DNA from: Amycolatopsis sp. 2-15
GTDB lineage: Bacteria > Actinomycetota > Actinomycetes > Mycobacteriales > Pseudonocardiaceae
Assembly (NCBI RefSeq): GCF_030285625.1
Contig: NZ_CP127294.1
Span: 186,001-250,000, forward strand
DNA: 64,000 nt
Direction: 5' to 3'
A program made the position numbers and the translations under genes. How positions within the stretch are numbered: the first letter of the stretch is position 1; each line of letters begins with the position of its first letter. Shown one piece after another: positions 14,800 through 23,764 of the stretch. Under the pieces are notes generated by a model. It ran no database searches. It was not told where the DNA came from and saw nothing but the letters and a program-made list of their open reading frames with translations.

Positions 14800-16955
14800 G
14801 ACCTGTCCACAGTGGACAGGTCCAACAGCAGCGCCTGCGCCGGATCGAGCACCGGCATCGGCAGGCCGGCCACCGTGAGCACACTGCCCGGCAGTTCCAC
14901 CGGCCCGTCGACTGCTCGCGTGAACCACTCCGGCGCCGCCACTTCCCGCAACGACGGCAGCCCGGCGTCGGTCCGCACCCGCACGCGATACAGCCGCGAC
15001 GGGTCCAGTCCCGGCAGCCGCACGCGTCCGGGCTGTCCCGCCGCGCCCGTCGCCAACCGGGCCCAGCAGAACAGCGCACGCGTCTGCGAAACCACGCCGT
15101 GCAGGTAGGCGTCGGCGTCCGGCAGGTCCGCGCGAACCACGCGCCCTCCGTGCAGCAGCGGCCGGAACTCCTTGTACAGCTGCGCCCACGCCGTGAACGC
15201 CGCCAGCTCCTCCGGCGTGCTGCGTGTGAGGTCGGCTTCGATCCCGGCGTGCCCGAACAACGCCGTGGCCAGCCGGAACGACAGCTCCGTCACGCGCGCG
15301 GTGGTGTGGCCGCGCTCCGCGCCGACATGTGAGCCGATCACCTCCGGCGGGATCAGCTGCGCGGTCCAGCGCTGGATCGCCTGCCGCTCCAGCGGGTCGA
15401 TGCAGTCCGACGCCCACACGCGATCGGTCCGGCCCAGGATCCCCAGGTCGACGCGGCCGCCGCCGCTCGCGCAGCTCTCGATCTCCAGCCGCGGATGGCG
15501 GAGCCGCAGCTCGTCGAGCAGCCGGTACAGCGCCAGCGTCTGCGCGCGCGAGCCCGCGCGGCCCGTGACCCGGTCGTAGGCCTCGTGCAGCTCGCGGTTG
15601 TGGTCCCACTTGAGGTAGTCGACGCCGTACTCGCCCACCAGCGCGTCGAGCGAGCCCAGCAGGTACTGGTACGCCTCGGGGTGGGCGATGTTCAGCGTGT
15701 ACTGGTTGCGCGAAGGCGCGCCCAGCTCAGCGGGCCCGAGAATCCACGAAGGGTGCTCCCGGGCGGTGTCGGAGTCGAGGTTCACCATCTCCGGCTCGAC
15801 CCACAGCCCGAACTCCATCCCCAGCGCGTGCACGCGTTCCACCAGCGGCGTGAGGCCCTGCGGCCACACGGCGCGGTCGACGGTCCAGTCGCCGAGGCCC
15901 ACGGTGTCGTCGCGCCGGCCGCGGAACCAGCCGTCGTCGAGCACGAGCCGTTCCACGCCGACCTTCGCGGCCAGCTCCGTGAGCTCCAGCAGGCGGTCGA
16001 GGTCGTGCTCGAAGTACACGGCCTCCCACGTGTTCAACGACAGCGGCCGCGGTTTGCCCGTGTGCGTGGCCCGCGCGCGGTGGTACGCGTGGAACCGGGC
16101 GGCGAGCCCGTCGAGTCCCTCGTCCGACCAGGCGAAACACACCACGGGAGCCACGTACGACTCCCCCGCCGCGAGCCGGACCTCACCCGGCCGCAGCAGC
16201 TCACCGCCGCCGAGCACGCTCGCGTGCACGCCCGCGCCTTCGGGCAGCTGCTCGGCGAACCACTTCTGGTCGCCGCTCCACGCCACGTGCATACCCCAGA
16301 CTTCCCCTGAGGCGAAGGAAAACCCGGGCTCACCGACAGTGAGCAGGTACGGGGAGTCCGCGCCCGGCTTGCCACGGCGCACCTCGCGCACGTGGCCGCC
16401 GAACGCCAACGGCAGCCGCTGCGGGCTGCGTTCCCGGCACCACTTGCCCGTGAAGTCGAGCACCTCCGCGGCCCGCCGGGGCAGCGGCAGCACGGCCACC
16501 ACCCCGGCGAGGTCGTACGGTTCGGCGCCCGCGTCCCCGTGGCGGGTCACCTTGGTCGCGACCTCCAGCACCCCCGAAGGGGTCAGCCGGTAGGTCAGCG
16601 CCACGTCCAGCCCGGACGACGCGTCGGTGAGCTCCAGCGTCAACGCGGCGTCGTCCTGGGAAAAGCCCCGCAGCACCGGCCGCGGCACCGCGCCGCGGCC
16701 GGCGGCGTGGCCCGACACCGCGGGGGTGCCGGACCACGTTTCGGCTTCCGTCGGCCACACAGAAAACGGGCGGGGCACGTCGGGCGCGTTGTTGAGCACC
16801 GCGCCCCCGGCGGTCAGCCGCAGTGCCTCAGCCTCCACTTCGGACAGTTCGCCGAGGTCGGCGCCCCAGTGCAGCACGCGCGGCACCGGCCGGCCGAGTT
16901 CCACGGCGAAACTCGTGCCGGCGGCCCGCAGGCCGACCACCGTAGGGCTGGACAT
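14796..16955 (-). CDS. Alpha-galactosidase, GH36
   Basis: The 719-residue protein fits GH36 in full: an N-terminal beta-sandwich, a (beta/alpha)8 barrel, and a C-terminal beta domain. The catalytic nucleophile is Asp451 in YLKWDHNRE and the acid/base is Asp517 in ASDCID, spaced as in characterised GH36 enzymes. It removes terminal alpha-1,6-galactose from oligosaccharides. No signal peptide is present, so it acts in the cytoplasm on imported sugars. It lies 27 bp after the solute-binding protein gene and overlaps the GntR gene. Confidence 0.93.
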   Translation of the reverse strand: MSSPTVVGLRAAGTSFAVELGRPVPRVLHWGADLGELSEVEAEALRLTAGGAVLNNAPDVPRPFSVWPTEAETWSGTPAVSGHAAGRGAVPRPVLRGFSQDDAALTLELTDASSGLDVALTYRLTPSGVLEVATKVTRHGDAGAEPYDLAGVVAVLPLPRRAAEVLDFTGKWCRERSPQRLPLAFGGHVREVRRGKPGADSPYLLTVGEPGFSFASGEVWGMHVAWSGDQKWFAEQLPEGAGVHASVLGGGELLRPGEVRLAAGESYVAPVVCFAWSDEGLDGLAARFHAYHRARATHTGKPRPLSLNTWEAVYFEHDLDRLLELTELAAKVGVERLVLDDGWFRGRRDDTVGLGDWTVDRAVWPQGLTPLVERVHALGMEFGLWVEPEMVNLDSDTAREHPSWILGPAELGAPSRNQYTLNIAHPEAYQYLLGSLDALVGEYGVDYLKWDHNRELHEAYDRVTGRAGSRAQTLALYRLLDELRLRHPRLEIESCASGGGRVDLGILGRTDRVWASDCIDPLERQAIQRWTAQLIPPEVIGSHVGAERGHTTARVTELSFRLATALFGHAGIEADLTRSTPEELAAFTAWAQLYKEFRPLLHGGRVVRADLPDADAYLHGVVSQTRALFCWARLATGAAGQPGRVRLPGLDPSRLYRVRVRTDAGLPSLREVAAPEWFTRAVDGPVELPGSVLTVAGLPMPVLDPAQALLLDLSTVDRS
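14800..14822. promoter_or_regulatory. Perfect palindrome at the GntR start, candidate autoregulatory site
   Basis: Arms GACCTGTCCAC and GTGGACAGGTC flank one central A, abutting the GntR ATG and lying inside the GH36 3' end. Its core TCCACAGTGGA is matched by TCCACTGTGGA at 18386-18396 in front of the solute-binding protein gene. Confidence 0.45.
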
Positions 16956-16982
16956 GTCCTCACTCCTGACTCCCGGGCGTTC

Positions 16983-18344
16983 CTAGCTCTTGGCGAGCAG
17001 CGAAACGCTCTGCTTCTCCATGTCGGGGAACACTTCGTCGTTACGGTTGTGCGAGTAGAACGACTCGAGCAGCGGCTCCTCCGCGGCCTGCACGGCGGCG
17101 CCGTTGGCGTACACCTCGGCCGGGTAGAGCGAGCGGTTCTTCAGCATCGCGGTGAACACCGACAGGTCCACGCCCTGCGGCTTCATCGCGGCGGTGGTCG
17201 CGTCCATCGAGGCCGGGATCGACGGGAAGAACGTGCCCGTCTTCGACGCCGCCGTCTGGCACTCCTGCGAGCCCATGTACGAGACCCACTTCCAGGTCAG
17301 GTCGGGGTTCTTGGTGCCGGCCCAGATCGTGTTGCCGTTGGAGTTCGAGGTCAGGGCGCGGGTCTTGCCGTCGGGCCCGGTGGGCGGGGCGGCGATCCCG
17401 ATCTTCACGCCCGGCAGCTTCGCGAAGCTCGGCGCGGACCAGGAACCCGAGAGCTCCATGGCGACCTTGCCCGAGCCGATCAGGTCGGCGTCGCTGACGG
17501 TGGACTGGCCACCGCCAGTGGTGAACGTGCCGATCTTCGGCGCGAGGCCGCGGTCGGTGAGCGTGCGGATGTAGTTCACGGTCTTGACGAACCGCGGGTC
17601 GCTGTAGTTGAACTTCGTCGGCCACTCCGGCTTGTCACCGAGGCGCCAGCCCAGCGTCGAGGCGAACGCGCTGAAGGTCACCTGGCCGATGAAGTCCTTC
17701 GCCGCGAGCTGGCCCATGCCGTAGGTGGCGACGTTGTTCTTGTCGAAGCCCGGCTGGTCGCCGCGCACGCCCAACTTGTCGATGGTCAGGTGCGCCACCA
17801 TCTTGTCGAACGTGCCGCCGTCGTCGGGGTTCCAGCTGAGGTTCTGCACTTCGGCGGCGGTGTAGCCGGCCTTGGTGAGGGCGTCGGTGTTGTAGTAGAG
17901 ACCGGCCGACGCCCAATCGAGCGGCAGGCCGTACTGCTTGCCGTCGGTGAACTTCCACGAGTCGACGCCCACGGAGAACTTCTTGAGGTCGAAGTTGTCC
18001 TTCTTGATGTAGTCGTCGAGCGGCAGCAGCTGGTGCTGGCTCGCGTAGGCCTGCAGGTACTGCACGCTGTCCTGGAACGCGTCGGGCGCGGTGCCCGCGA
18101 CGAAGCCGGCGGTGAGCTTCGTGAAGTAGTCCGCCACGGTGTATTGGGAGATCTTCACCGTGGTGCCGGGGTTGGCCTTCTGGAAGGCATCGGCGCACAC
18201 CTGGTAGGCGGCGGCCTGGTGATCGTCCCAGGTCCACCAGTTCACGGTGTTGCCGCCGGCGTCGGCCGAACCACCGCCGCAACCGGCCAGCACTGCTCCG
18301 AGCACCGCCGCCAACCCGGTGGCGGCCCAAGTGCGGATCTTCAT
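16983..18344 (-). CDS. ABC sugar transporter solute-binding lipoprotein
   Basis: This 453-residue family 1 extracellular solute-binding protein has a lipoprotein signal peptide with lipobox VLAGC (Cys22). The mature protein shows the oligosaccharide-binding pattern (VNWWTWDDHQAAAYQVCADAF, AMELSGSWSAPSF near the C-lobe). It delivers oligosaccharide to the two permeases encoded at 21819-23708. The ATG at 18344 is chosen because GAGGAAA lies just upstream. A 123-bp gap with repeats separates it from the esterase gene, so it may have its own promoter. Confidence 0.92.
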   Translation of the reverse strand: MKIRTWAATGLAAVLGAVLAGCGGGSADAGGNTVNWWTWDDHQAAAYQVCADAFQKANPGTTVKISQYTVADYFTKLTAGFVAGTAPDAFQDSVQYLQAYASQHQLLPLDDYIKKDNFDLKKFSVGVDSWKFTDGKQYGLPLDWASAGLYYNTDALTKAGYTAAEVQNLSWNPDDGGTFDKMVAHLTIDKLGVRGDQPGFDKNNVATYGMGQLAAKDFIGQVTFSAFASTLGWRLGDKPEWPTKFNYSDPRFVKTVNYIRTLTDRGLAPKIGTFTTGGGQSTVSDADLIGSGKVAMELSGSWSAPSFAKLPGVKIGIAAPPTGPDGKTRALTSNSNGNTIWAGTKNPDLTWKWVSYMGSQECQTAASKTGTFFPSIPASMDATTAAMKPQGVDLSVFTAMLKNRSLYPAEVYANGAAVQAAEEPLLESFYSHNRNDEVFPDMEKQSVSLLAKS

Positions 18345-18385
18345 GGGTTTCCTCGCTTCCGCGCCCACTCGGGACGCTTCTCCAC

Positions 18386-18435
18386 TCCACTGTGGAATCC
18401 AAACTGGGGAATTCGAACTGGGAATTCAAACCTGG
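18386..18435. promoter_or_regulatory. Regulatory region: palindrome plus three 14-bp repeats
   Basis: TCCACTGTGGA (18386-18396) is followed by three near-identical units, GGAATCCAAACTGG (18394-18407), GGAATTCGAACTGG (18408-18421) and GGAATTCAAACCTGG (18421-18435). They lie 42-91 bp upstream of the solute-binding protein start, a likely promoter position. Confidence 0.5.
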
Positions 18436-18467
18436 GGGATTTCAGAACTCTGGAAACAGATTGACTC

Positions 18468-19439
18468 TCAGCTGCCCGGCTTGAGCAGCGGCGCGAACGT
18501 GGCCAGCACGTTCTCGAGGTCCTGGCCCCCACCGGCCTCGTGCCCGTTGTACTCCCACACGTCGAGGTGCTTCCGGCCGCGATAAGCGTTGTAGGCGCCG
18601 AAAACCGTCGACGGAGGGACGACGTCGTCCATCAGCCCGATCGAGAAGTGCGCCGGGGCGGTGGCGCGGCTCGCGAAGCCGACACCGTCGAAATAGGACA
18701 GCACCTCGAACGTGCGGTCGACCTCATGCCGTTGTGTGGCCAGGTAACCGGCGAGCTCGGTGTAGGGCGCTTTGCCCGCGATCAGCGATGCGCGCCGGAG
18801 GTCGCACAGGAACGGCGCCTGCGCGTACAGCGCCGCGACGTCGGGCACGAGTGCCGCCGCGGCCAGGGCGATCCCGCCGCCCTGGCTGTTACCCACCACG
18901 GCGACCCGGTCCGCGTCGACGACGTCGAGCGCCCGCGCGGCCTCCACCGCCCGGGCCGCGTCGGTGAACACGCGACGGTAGAAGTACGTTTCGCGGCTTT
19001 CGATCCCGCGGGTCAGGAACCCCGGGAACGACGGGCCGCTGCCCACCGGGTCGCCGGTCGTGCCGCCCGCGTGGGCGCCGCCCTGGCCGCGGACGTCGAT
19101 CTGCAGCTGCGCGTAGCCCGCCGAAGCCCAGACCAGCTCTTCGAGCGCGCTGCCGCGGCCGCTGCCGTAGCCGTGGAACTGCACGACAGCGGGCAACGGA
19201 CCGGGCTGGTTCCTGGGCACGCGCAGCCAGGCGTGGATAGGGTGGCCGCCGAAGCCGGCGTAGGTCACCTCGAACACGTCGAGTGTCCGCAGCGCGGTCT
19301 CGACCGGCGTCACGGTCACGTCGATCTCGTACTTCGCCGCTTCCGCGAGGGTCTCCCGCCAGAACTCGTCGAAGTCTTCCGGGGCTTGGTAGGCGCTGGT
19401 GTACGTACGCAGCTGCGCAAGAGGCAGATCGGTCAACAT
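18468..19439 (-). CDS. Acetyl xylan esterase / cephalosporin-C deacetylase family (CE7)
   Basis: The 323-residue alpha/beta hydrolase matches the CE7 family: nucleophile Ser185 in GNSQGG, acid Asp271 in GLMDDVVPP, and His300 in NGHEAGG, with an RGQGG motif near 118-122. CE7 enzymes remove acetyl groups from short xylo-oligosaccharides and other acetylated substrates in the cytoplasm. No signal peptide is present. Its ATG overlaps the GH95 stop (ATGA), so the two are coupled; it would deacetylate imported glycans. Confidence 0.9.
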   Translation of the reverse strand: MLTDLPLAQLRTYTSAYQAPEDFDEFWRETLAEAAKYEIDVTVTPVETALRTLDVFEVTYAGFGGHPIHAWLRVPRNQPGPLPAVVQFHGYGSGRGSALEELVWASAGYAQLQIDVRGQGGAHAGGTTGDPVGSGPSFPGFLTRGIESRETYFYRRVFTDAARAVEAARALDVVDADRVAVVGNSQGGGIALAAAALVPDVAALYAQAPFLCDLRRASLIAGKAPYTELAGYLATQRHEVDRTFEVLSYFDGVGFASRATAPAHFSIGLMDDVVPPSTVFGAYNAYRGRKHLDVWEYNGHEAGGGQDLENVLATFAPLLKPGS

Positions 19440-21808
19440 CAGAACTCACCGTCCAGTTCGGACACTTCACCGACGGCGACCCTGAGCGTCGTGCCGCCAC
19501 CCGGCCATCGGACCACGACGTCGTCGCCGGCCTCACCGGACAGCCGCGTCACCCTCGCCGACACGACCTTCCCGGCCTGCCAGGACAAGTCCACCGCCAG
19601 CCCGCCGCGAGCCCTGAGCCCGTGCGCCGTGCCGTCCGGCCACACCGAGGGCAACGCGGGCAGCAGGTCGATCGCGCCGGCATGGCTCCGCACCACGAGT
19701 TCCGCCAGGCCGGCCGGGAAGCCGTAGTTGCCGTCGATCTGGAACGGCGGGTGGGTGCTGAACAGGTTGGGCAGCAGCCCGCCCCACTCGGAGCCGTCCA
19801 CGGGCGCGTCGCGGTGCCGGTCGCCGGTGAACGGCTGCGTCGCCTCGGAAAGCAGCGAGCGCGCGGTGTCCCCGTCGCCGAGCCGGGCGCGCAGCGCGAT
19901 CTTCCACGCCCACGACCAGCCCATCGCGCCCGAGCCGCGACGGTCCAGCAACGCGGTCGCGGCCGCGCCCAGCTCCGTGCCGGCGGTGATGTGGCCGAGC
20001 GGATAGACCGCGATCATCTGGGACATGTGCCGGTGCTTCGGATCTTGCTCGGGCAGGTCCTCGGCCCACTCCGCGAGCCAGCCGCCGTCGGTCGCGCGCA
20101 GCGGACGCAGGCGCGGCAACGCCGCGGTGATCTCGGCCGCTACCGGGTGCTCGATACCGAGCGCTTCGGCCGCCGCGAGCGTGCGCGAGAAGACCGCGCG
20201 GGTCAGCGCCGTGTCCATCGTGACCGACCAGGTCAGCGACTCGGGCTCGCCGGCTTCGGAGACGAACAGGTTCTCGGGCGACGTCGACGGGATCGTGTCG
20301 AGGAAGCCGTCCGGGCCCTCGGTGAGCCAGTCGAGGCAGAACTCGGCGCAGCCCTTGAGCAGCGGCCAGGCCGTCTCGCGCAGGAACGCGGTGTCACGCG
20401 TGAAGTCGTAGTGGTCCCAGGCGTGCTGGACGAGCCAGGCGCCACCCATCTGCCAGATCGCCCACGACGGGTTGCCGTGGCCCATGCCCACCGGCAGCGC
20501 CCAGCCCCACGGGTCCGTGTTGTGGTGGGTGACCCAGCCGCGGGCGCCGTAGAGCTCACGGGCGACGTCGGCGCCGGTCACGGCGAGCTTGCCCAGCAGG
20601 TCGAACAGCGGTGTGTGGCACTCGCCGAGCCCGGTCGTCTCGGCGGCCCAGTAGTTCATCTCGGTGTTGATGTTCACGGTGTAGTTCGACGACCACGCCG
20701 GGCGCAGCTCTTCGTTCCAGATGCCCTGGAGGTTCGCGGGCGGCGCACCTGGGCGGGACGACGTGGCCAGCAGGTAGCGGCCGTAGGCGAACATCACCGT
20801 GGCGGTGAGCTGTTCGTCCTTTCCGGACAGGATGTCGGCAGCCACGTCGTAGGTGCCCGCGCGGTGGTGCCCGAACTGCAGGCTCGCCGCCGCGAGCAAT
20901 GGCCGGAGGTCGGCTTCGTGCGCGCGCAGCAGCTCGTCGGCGCCTTCGGCCAACGCGGTCGCGGCGGTTCCGGCGGCCACGGCCTGATGCCGTTCGCGGG
21001 AACGGGGTGCCGTGCCGGTCCAGACGTCGGCGGCGTTGGTAGAGCTGGACACCGTGAGCAGCAACCGGGTCGCTCCGGCCACCCTGAGCGCACCGTCCAC
21101 GGTGGACACGGTGCCGTCGGTGTCGAGCCGTAGCGCGAGTGCGCCGAACGGGTCGTAACCAGGGCGAGCCCGGTCGGCGTACCGCAGCGGCTCGGCGACC
21201 TCCGGTTCGTGCTTGGGCGCGGCGTCCACGGGCAGCTCGATCCCGAGCGTGATCCCGCTCTCCTCGACGATCCGGGTCACCTCACGCAGTGGCGTGCTCA
21301 ACTCCACGCCGAGGTCGACAGATGCCGACGCCGTCAGGGAAATCACCAGAGCACCGGCGGGCCGGCTCGCCCACACCGCGCGGTCCACAGTGGTCCCGCC
21401 GAGGGACAACCGTTCGGTGACCACACCGTTGGCCAGGTTGAGCTGACGACCGTGGCTCTCGCCGTCCGGCAGCGTCACCCAGACGTCGCCCCACGGCAGG
21501 AACTCCTGGCTGTACGGCCCTTCGAACGACATGAGCAACGCTTCGGCCCGGCGGTAGTCGCGCACCCGCACGGCCTCGCGGACCTCCGTCAGCCGCTGCG
21601 GTCCGGCGCCGGCGGCAACGACGTCCGCCAGCGCGTCGACCGGGCCCGCGGGAGTTCCGGACCAGACCGTCGCGTCGTTGAGCTGCACACGGGCGCGGCC
21701 GGCACCGCCGAACACCATTGCGCCGAGCCGGCCGTTGCCCACGGGGCTCGCCTCGGTCCACTCGACCGCGGGCGCGGCCCAGCCGAGGCACAGATCTTCG
21801 TTCGTCAC
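19439..21808 (-). CDS. Glycoside hydrolase family 95 (alpha-L-fucosidase type)
   Basis: The 789-residue protein matches GH95: an N-terminal beta domain ([26 protein letters not shown]), an (alpha/alpha)6 barrel with the signature [17 protein letters not shown] near residue 380, and a C-terminal beta domain. GH95 enzymes remove alpha-1,2-L-fucose, as in fucosylated xyloglucan, or alpha-L-galactose. No signal peptide is visible, so it is cytoplasmic. The GTG start lies 10 bp after the permease stop, within the same operon. Confidence 0.9.
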   Translation of the reverse strand: MTNEDLCLGWAAPAVEWTEASPVGNGRLGAMVFGGAGRARVQLNDATVWSGTPAGPVDALADVVAAGAGPQRLTEVREAVRVRDYRRAEALLMSFEGPYSQEFLPWGDVWVTLPDGESHGRQLNLANGVVTERLSLGGTTVDRAVWASRPAGALVISLTASASVDLGVELSTPLREVTRIVEESGITLGIELPVDAAPKHEPEVAEPLRYADRARPGYDPFGALALRLDTDGTVSTVDGALRVAGATRLLLTVSSSTNAADVWTGTAPRSRERHQAVAAGTAATALAEGADELLRAHEADLRPLLAAASLQFGHHRAGTYDVAADILSGKDEQLTATVMFAYGRYLLATSSRPGAPPANLQGIWNEELRPAWSSNYTVNINTEMNYWAAETTGLGECHTPLFDLLGKLAVTGADVARELYGARGWVTHHNTDPWGWALPVGMGHGNPSWAIWQMGGAWLVQHAWDHYDFTRDTAFLRETAWPLLKGCAEFCLDWLTEGPDGFLDTIPSTSPENLFVSEAGEPESLTWSVTMDTALTRAVFSRTLAAAEALGIEHPVAAEITAALPRLRPLRATDGGWLAEWAEDLPEQDPKHRHMSQMIAVYPLGHITAGTELGAAATALLDRRGSGAMGWSWAWKIALRARLGDGDTARSLLSEATQPFTGDRHRDAPVDGSEWGGLLPNLFSTHPPFQIDGNYGFPAGLAELVVRSHAGAIDLLPALPSVWPDGTAHGLRARGGLAVDLSWQAGKVVSARVTRLSGEAGDDVVVRWPGGGTTLRVAVGEVSELDGEF

Positions 21809-21818
21809 AGCAGTTCTC

Positions 21819-22733
21819 TCACTTGAGCCCGGTGAACCCGATGGAGTTCACGATCCGCCTGCCGAACACCATGAACACGAGCAGCATCGGCAGCGCCGCG
21901 ATGATGGTCGCGGCCATCAGGCCCGACCAGTCGAGTGCCTCCTGCGGCGACGACTGCTTGAACACCGCCAGCGCGAGCGTCAGCGGGCTCGTGGACGTGT
22001 CGGAGGAAACGAGCAGTGGCCAGAAGTAGTCGTTCCAGGTGTTGATGAAGGTCAGCAACGCGAGCGTCGCGATCGGCGCCGAGCACATCGGCAGCACGAT
22101 CCGGAAACACACGCGCAAGGGTCCGGCGCCGTCGATGATCGCGGCTTCCTCGATCTCCGTCGAGAGCCCGAGCATGAACTGGCGCAGGAAGAAGATGTTG
22201 AACGCCGAGAAGAACGCGTTGGGCAGCACCAGGCCGGCGAACGTGTTGAGCAGGCCCAGGTCCTTCACCAGCACGAAGTTCGGCAGCAGCGTGAGCACCT
22301 GCGGCACCATCAGTGCGGTGAGCAGGATCGAGAACACGGTGTTGCGCCCACGCCAGTGCAGCCGCGCGAAGGCGTAGGCCGCGATGGCGGAGAAGAACAC
22401 CGTGCACACGGTGAGCAGGGCCGCGTAGATGATCGAGTTGCGCAGCGCCAGCGTCAGGCCGAGCGACGCGCCGGAACCGCCCTGCGCCGCGGCTTCCGCC
22501 GGTGACGCGAGCCCGAGCGCTCGCTTGAATGCGCCGAAGGTGAAGTCGACCGGGAAGAACGACCACGGGTCGGTGGAGAGCGAGTAGTTGTTGGACAGTG
22601 CGGTGCGCAGCATCCAGTAGAACGGGAAGATCGTGATCAACAGGATCACCGCGACGTAGGCCCAGGCAATGATTCGGCCGACGGACACGCGTTTGCGTGT
22701 GCGGGCGGATGCCGGTCGAGTCAGCGTAACCAT
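21819..22733 (-). CDS. Carbohydrate ABC transporter permease (MalG type)
   Basis: This 304-residue protein has six predicted membrane helices and the cytoplasmic EAA loop ([24 protein letters not shown]) that contacts the ATPase. It matches the MalG-like second permease of CUT1 sugar importers. It follows the partner permease by 9 bp. No ATPase gene is present in the cluster, so a shared MsiK-type ATPase encoded elsewhere is likely (inference from actinomycete CUT1 systems). Confidence 0.92.
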   Translation of the reverse strand: MVTLTRPASARTRKRVSVGRIIAWAYVAVILLITIFPFYWMLRTALSNNYSLSTDPWSFFPVDFTFGAFKRALGLASPAEAAAQGGSGASLGLTLALRNSIIYAALLTVCTVFFSAIAAYAFARLHWRGRNTVFSILLTALMVPQVLTLLPNFVLVKDLGLLNTFAGLVLPNAFFSAFNIFFLRQFMLGLSTEIEEAAIIDGAGPLRVCFRIVLPMCSAPIATLALLTFINTWNDYFWPLLVSSDTSTSPLTLALAVFKQSSPQEALDWSGLMAATIIAALPMLLVFMVFGRRIVNSIGFTGLK

Positions 22734-22742
22734 GTCCCTGCC

Positions 22743-23708
22743 CTAGTTCGTGTCGGATTCGCCTGCGCGCGCCATGCGCAGCTGCGTGAACGTGATGGCG
22801 ATGAGGAGGACGAACAACGCCAGGGACATCGTGGCCGCGTAGCCGAAGTCGAACTGGCGGAACGCCTTGTTGTAGATGTACATCTGCAGCACGTTGGACG
22901 CGTTCTCCGGCCCACCCTGCGTGGTCACGGCCACGATGTCGAAGATCTGGAACGAGCTGATCACCGTGAGGATCACGACCATCACGAGGATCGGGCGCAG
23001 CAGCGGGATCGTGAGGCGGCGGAACATCTGCACCTCGCTCGCGCCGTCGATGCGGCCGGCCTCGTAGATCGTGGCCGGGATCGTCTGCAGGCCCGCGAAG
23101 ATCAGCACCGCGTTGTAGCCCATGGACTTCCACACATTGATCGCCGCCAGCGTCGGCACGGCCCAGCCGCCGGAGCCGAGGAACAGCACGGGGTGGCCGA
23201 AGATCTTGGTGATCAGCACGTTGAGGATGCCGAGGCTCGGGTCGAGCATCAGCGACCACGTGAGCGCCGTGACCACACCGGAGATCAGGAACGGCAGGAT
23301 CATCAGGCCGCGCACGGTCGTGGAGGCCGCGAGCCGATGCAGGATCACGGCGGTCAGCAGCGACACGAGCATGCCCAGGACCACCGACAGCACCACGAAG
23401 TAGATCGTGACGAGCAGCGATTTCCAGAACACGCCGTCGGCGATGAGCTCGATGAAGTTGGCCAGGCCGATCCACTTCGGAGCGGACAGCACGTGGAACT
23501 CGGTGAAGCTCAGGTAGATGCCGCGGATGGTCGGGTAGGCGAAGAACACGCCGAACCCGAGGATGGCGGGCAGCACGAGCAGCCACGCGATCTTGGCGTC
23601 GTTCCGGTGCGCGGCCGCGCCGGGCCGGGTCCTACGCGGTCTGTCCACACGGGACGCCGCGGTGGCGCCTCGCACGGGAAGGCTGTTGTTGTGCGTGGTC
23701 ACCACCAC
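22743..23708 (-). CDS. Carbohydrate ABC transporter permease (MalF type)
   Basis: This 321-residue protein has six membrane helices and an EAA loop (IYEAGRIDGASEVQMFRRLTIPLL) typical of MalF-like CUT1 permeases. It has a basic cytoplasmic N-terminus. It pairs with the downstream permease to import the oligosaccharide bound by the lipoprotein at 16983-18344. A GTG start is used; a second GTG follows at once. It lies 56 bp after the GH27 gene. Confidence 0.92.
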   Translation of the reverse strand: MVVTTHNNSLPVRGATAASRVDRPRRTRPGAAAHRNDAKIAWLLVLPAILGFGVFFAYPTIRGIYLSFTEFHVLSAPKWIGLANFIELIADGVFWKSLLVTIYFVVLSVVLGMLVSLLTAVILHRLAASTTVRGLMILPFLISGVVTALTWSLMLDPSLGILNVLITKIFGHPVLFLGSGGWAVPTLAAINVWKSMGYNAVLIFAGLQTIPATIYEAGRIDGASEVQMFRRLTIPLLRPILVMVVILTVISSFQIFDIVAVTTQGGPENASNVLQMYIYNKAFRQFDFGYAATMSLALFVLLIAITFTQLRMARAGESDTN

Positions 23709-23764
23709 GGCGTCTCCTCACTCGTGTCCGTGAGTGGCGGCTCTCACCGCCGCTCACGGGGTTG

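Noticed and set aside
16392..18464. Long plus-strand open frame across GH36 and solute-binding genes
   Set aside because: His/Arg/Val-rich shadow with no domain; the minus-strand genes are well supported.
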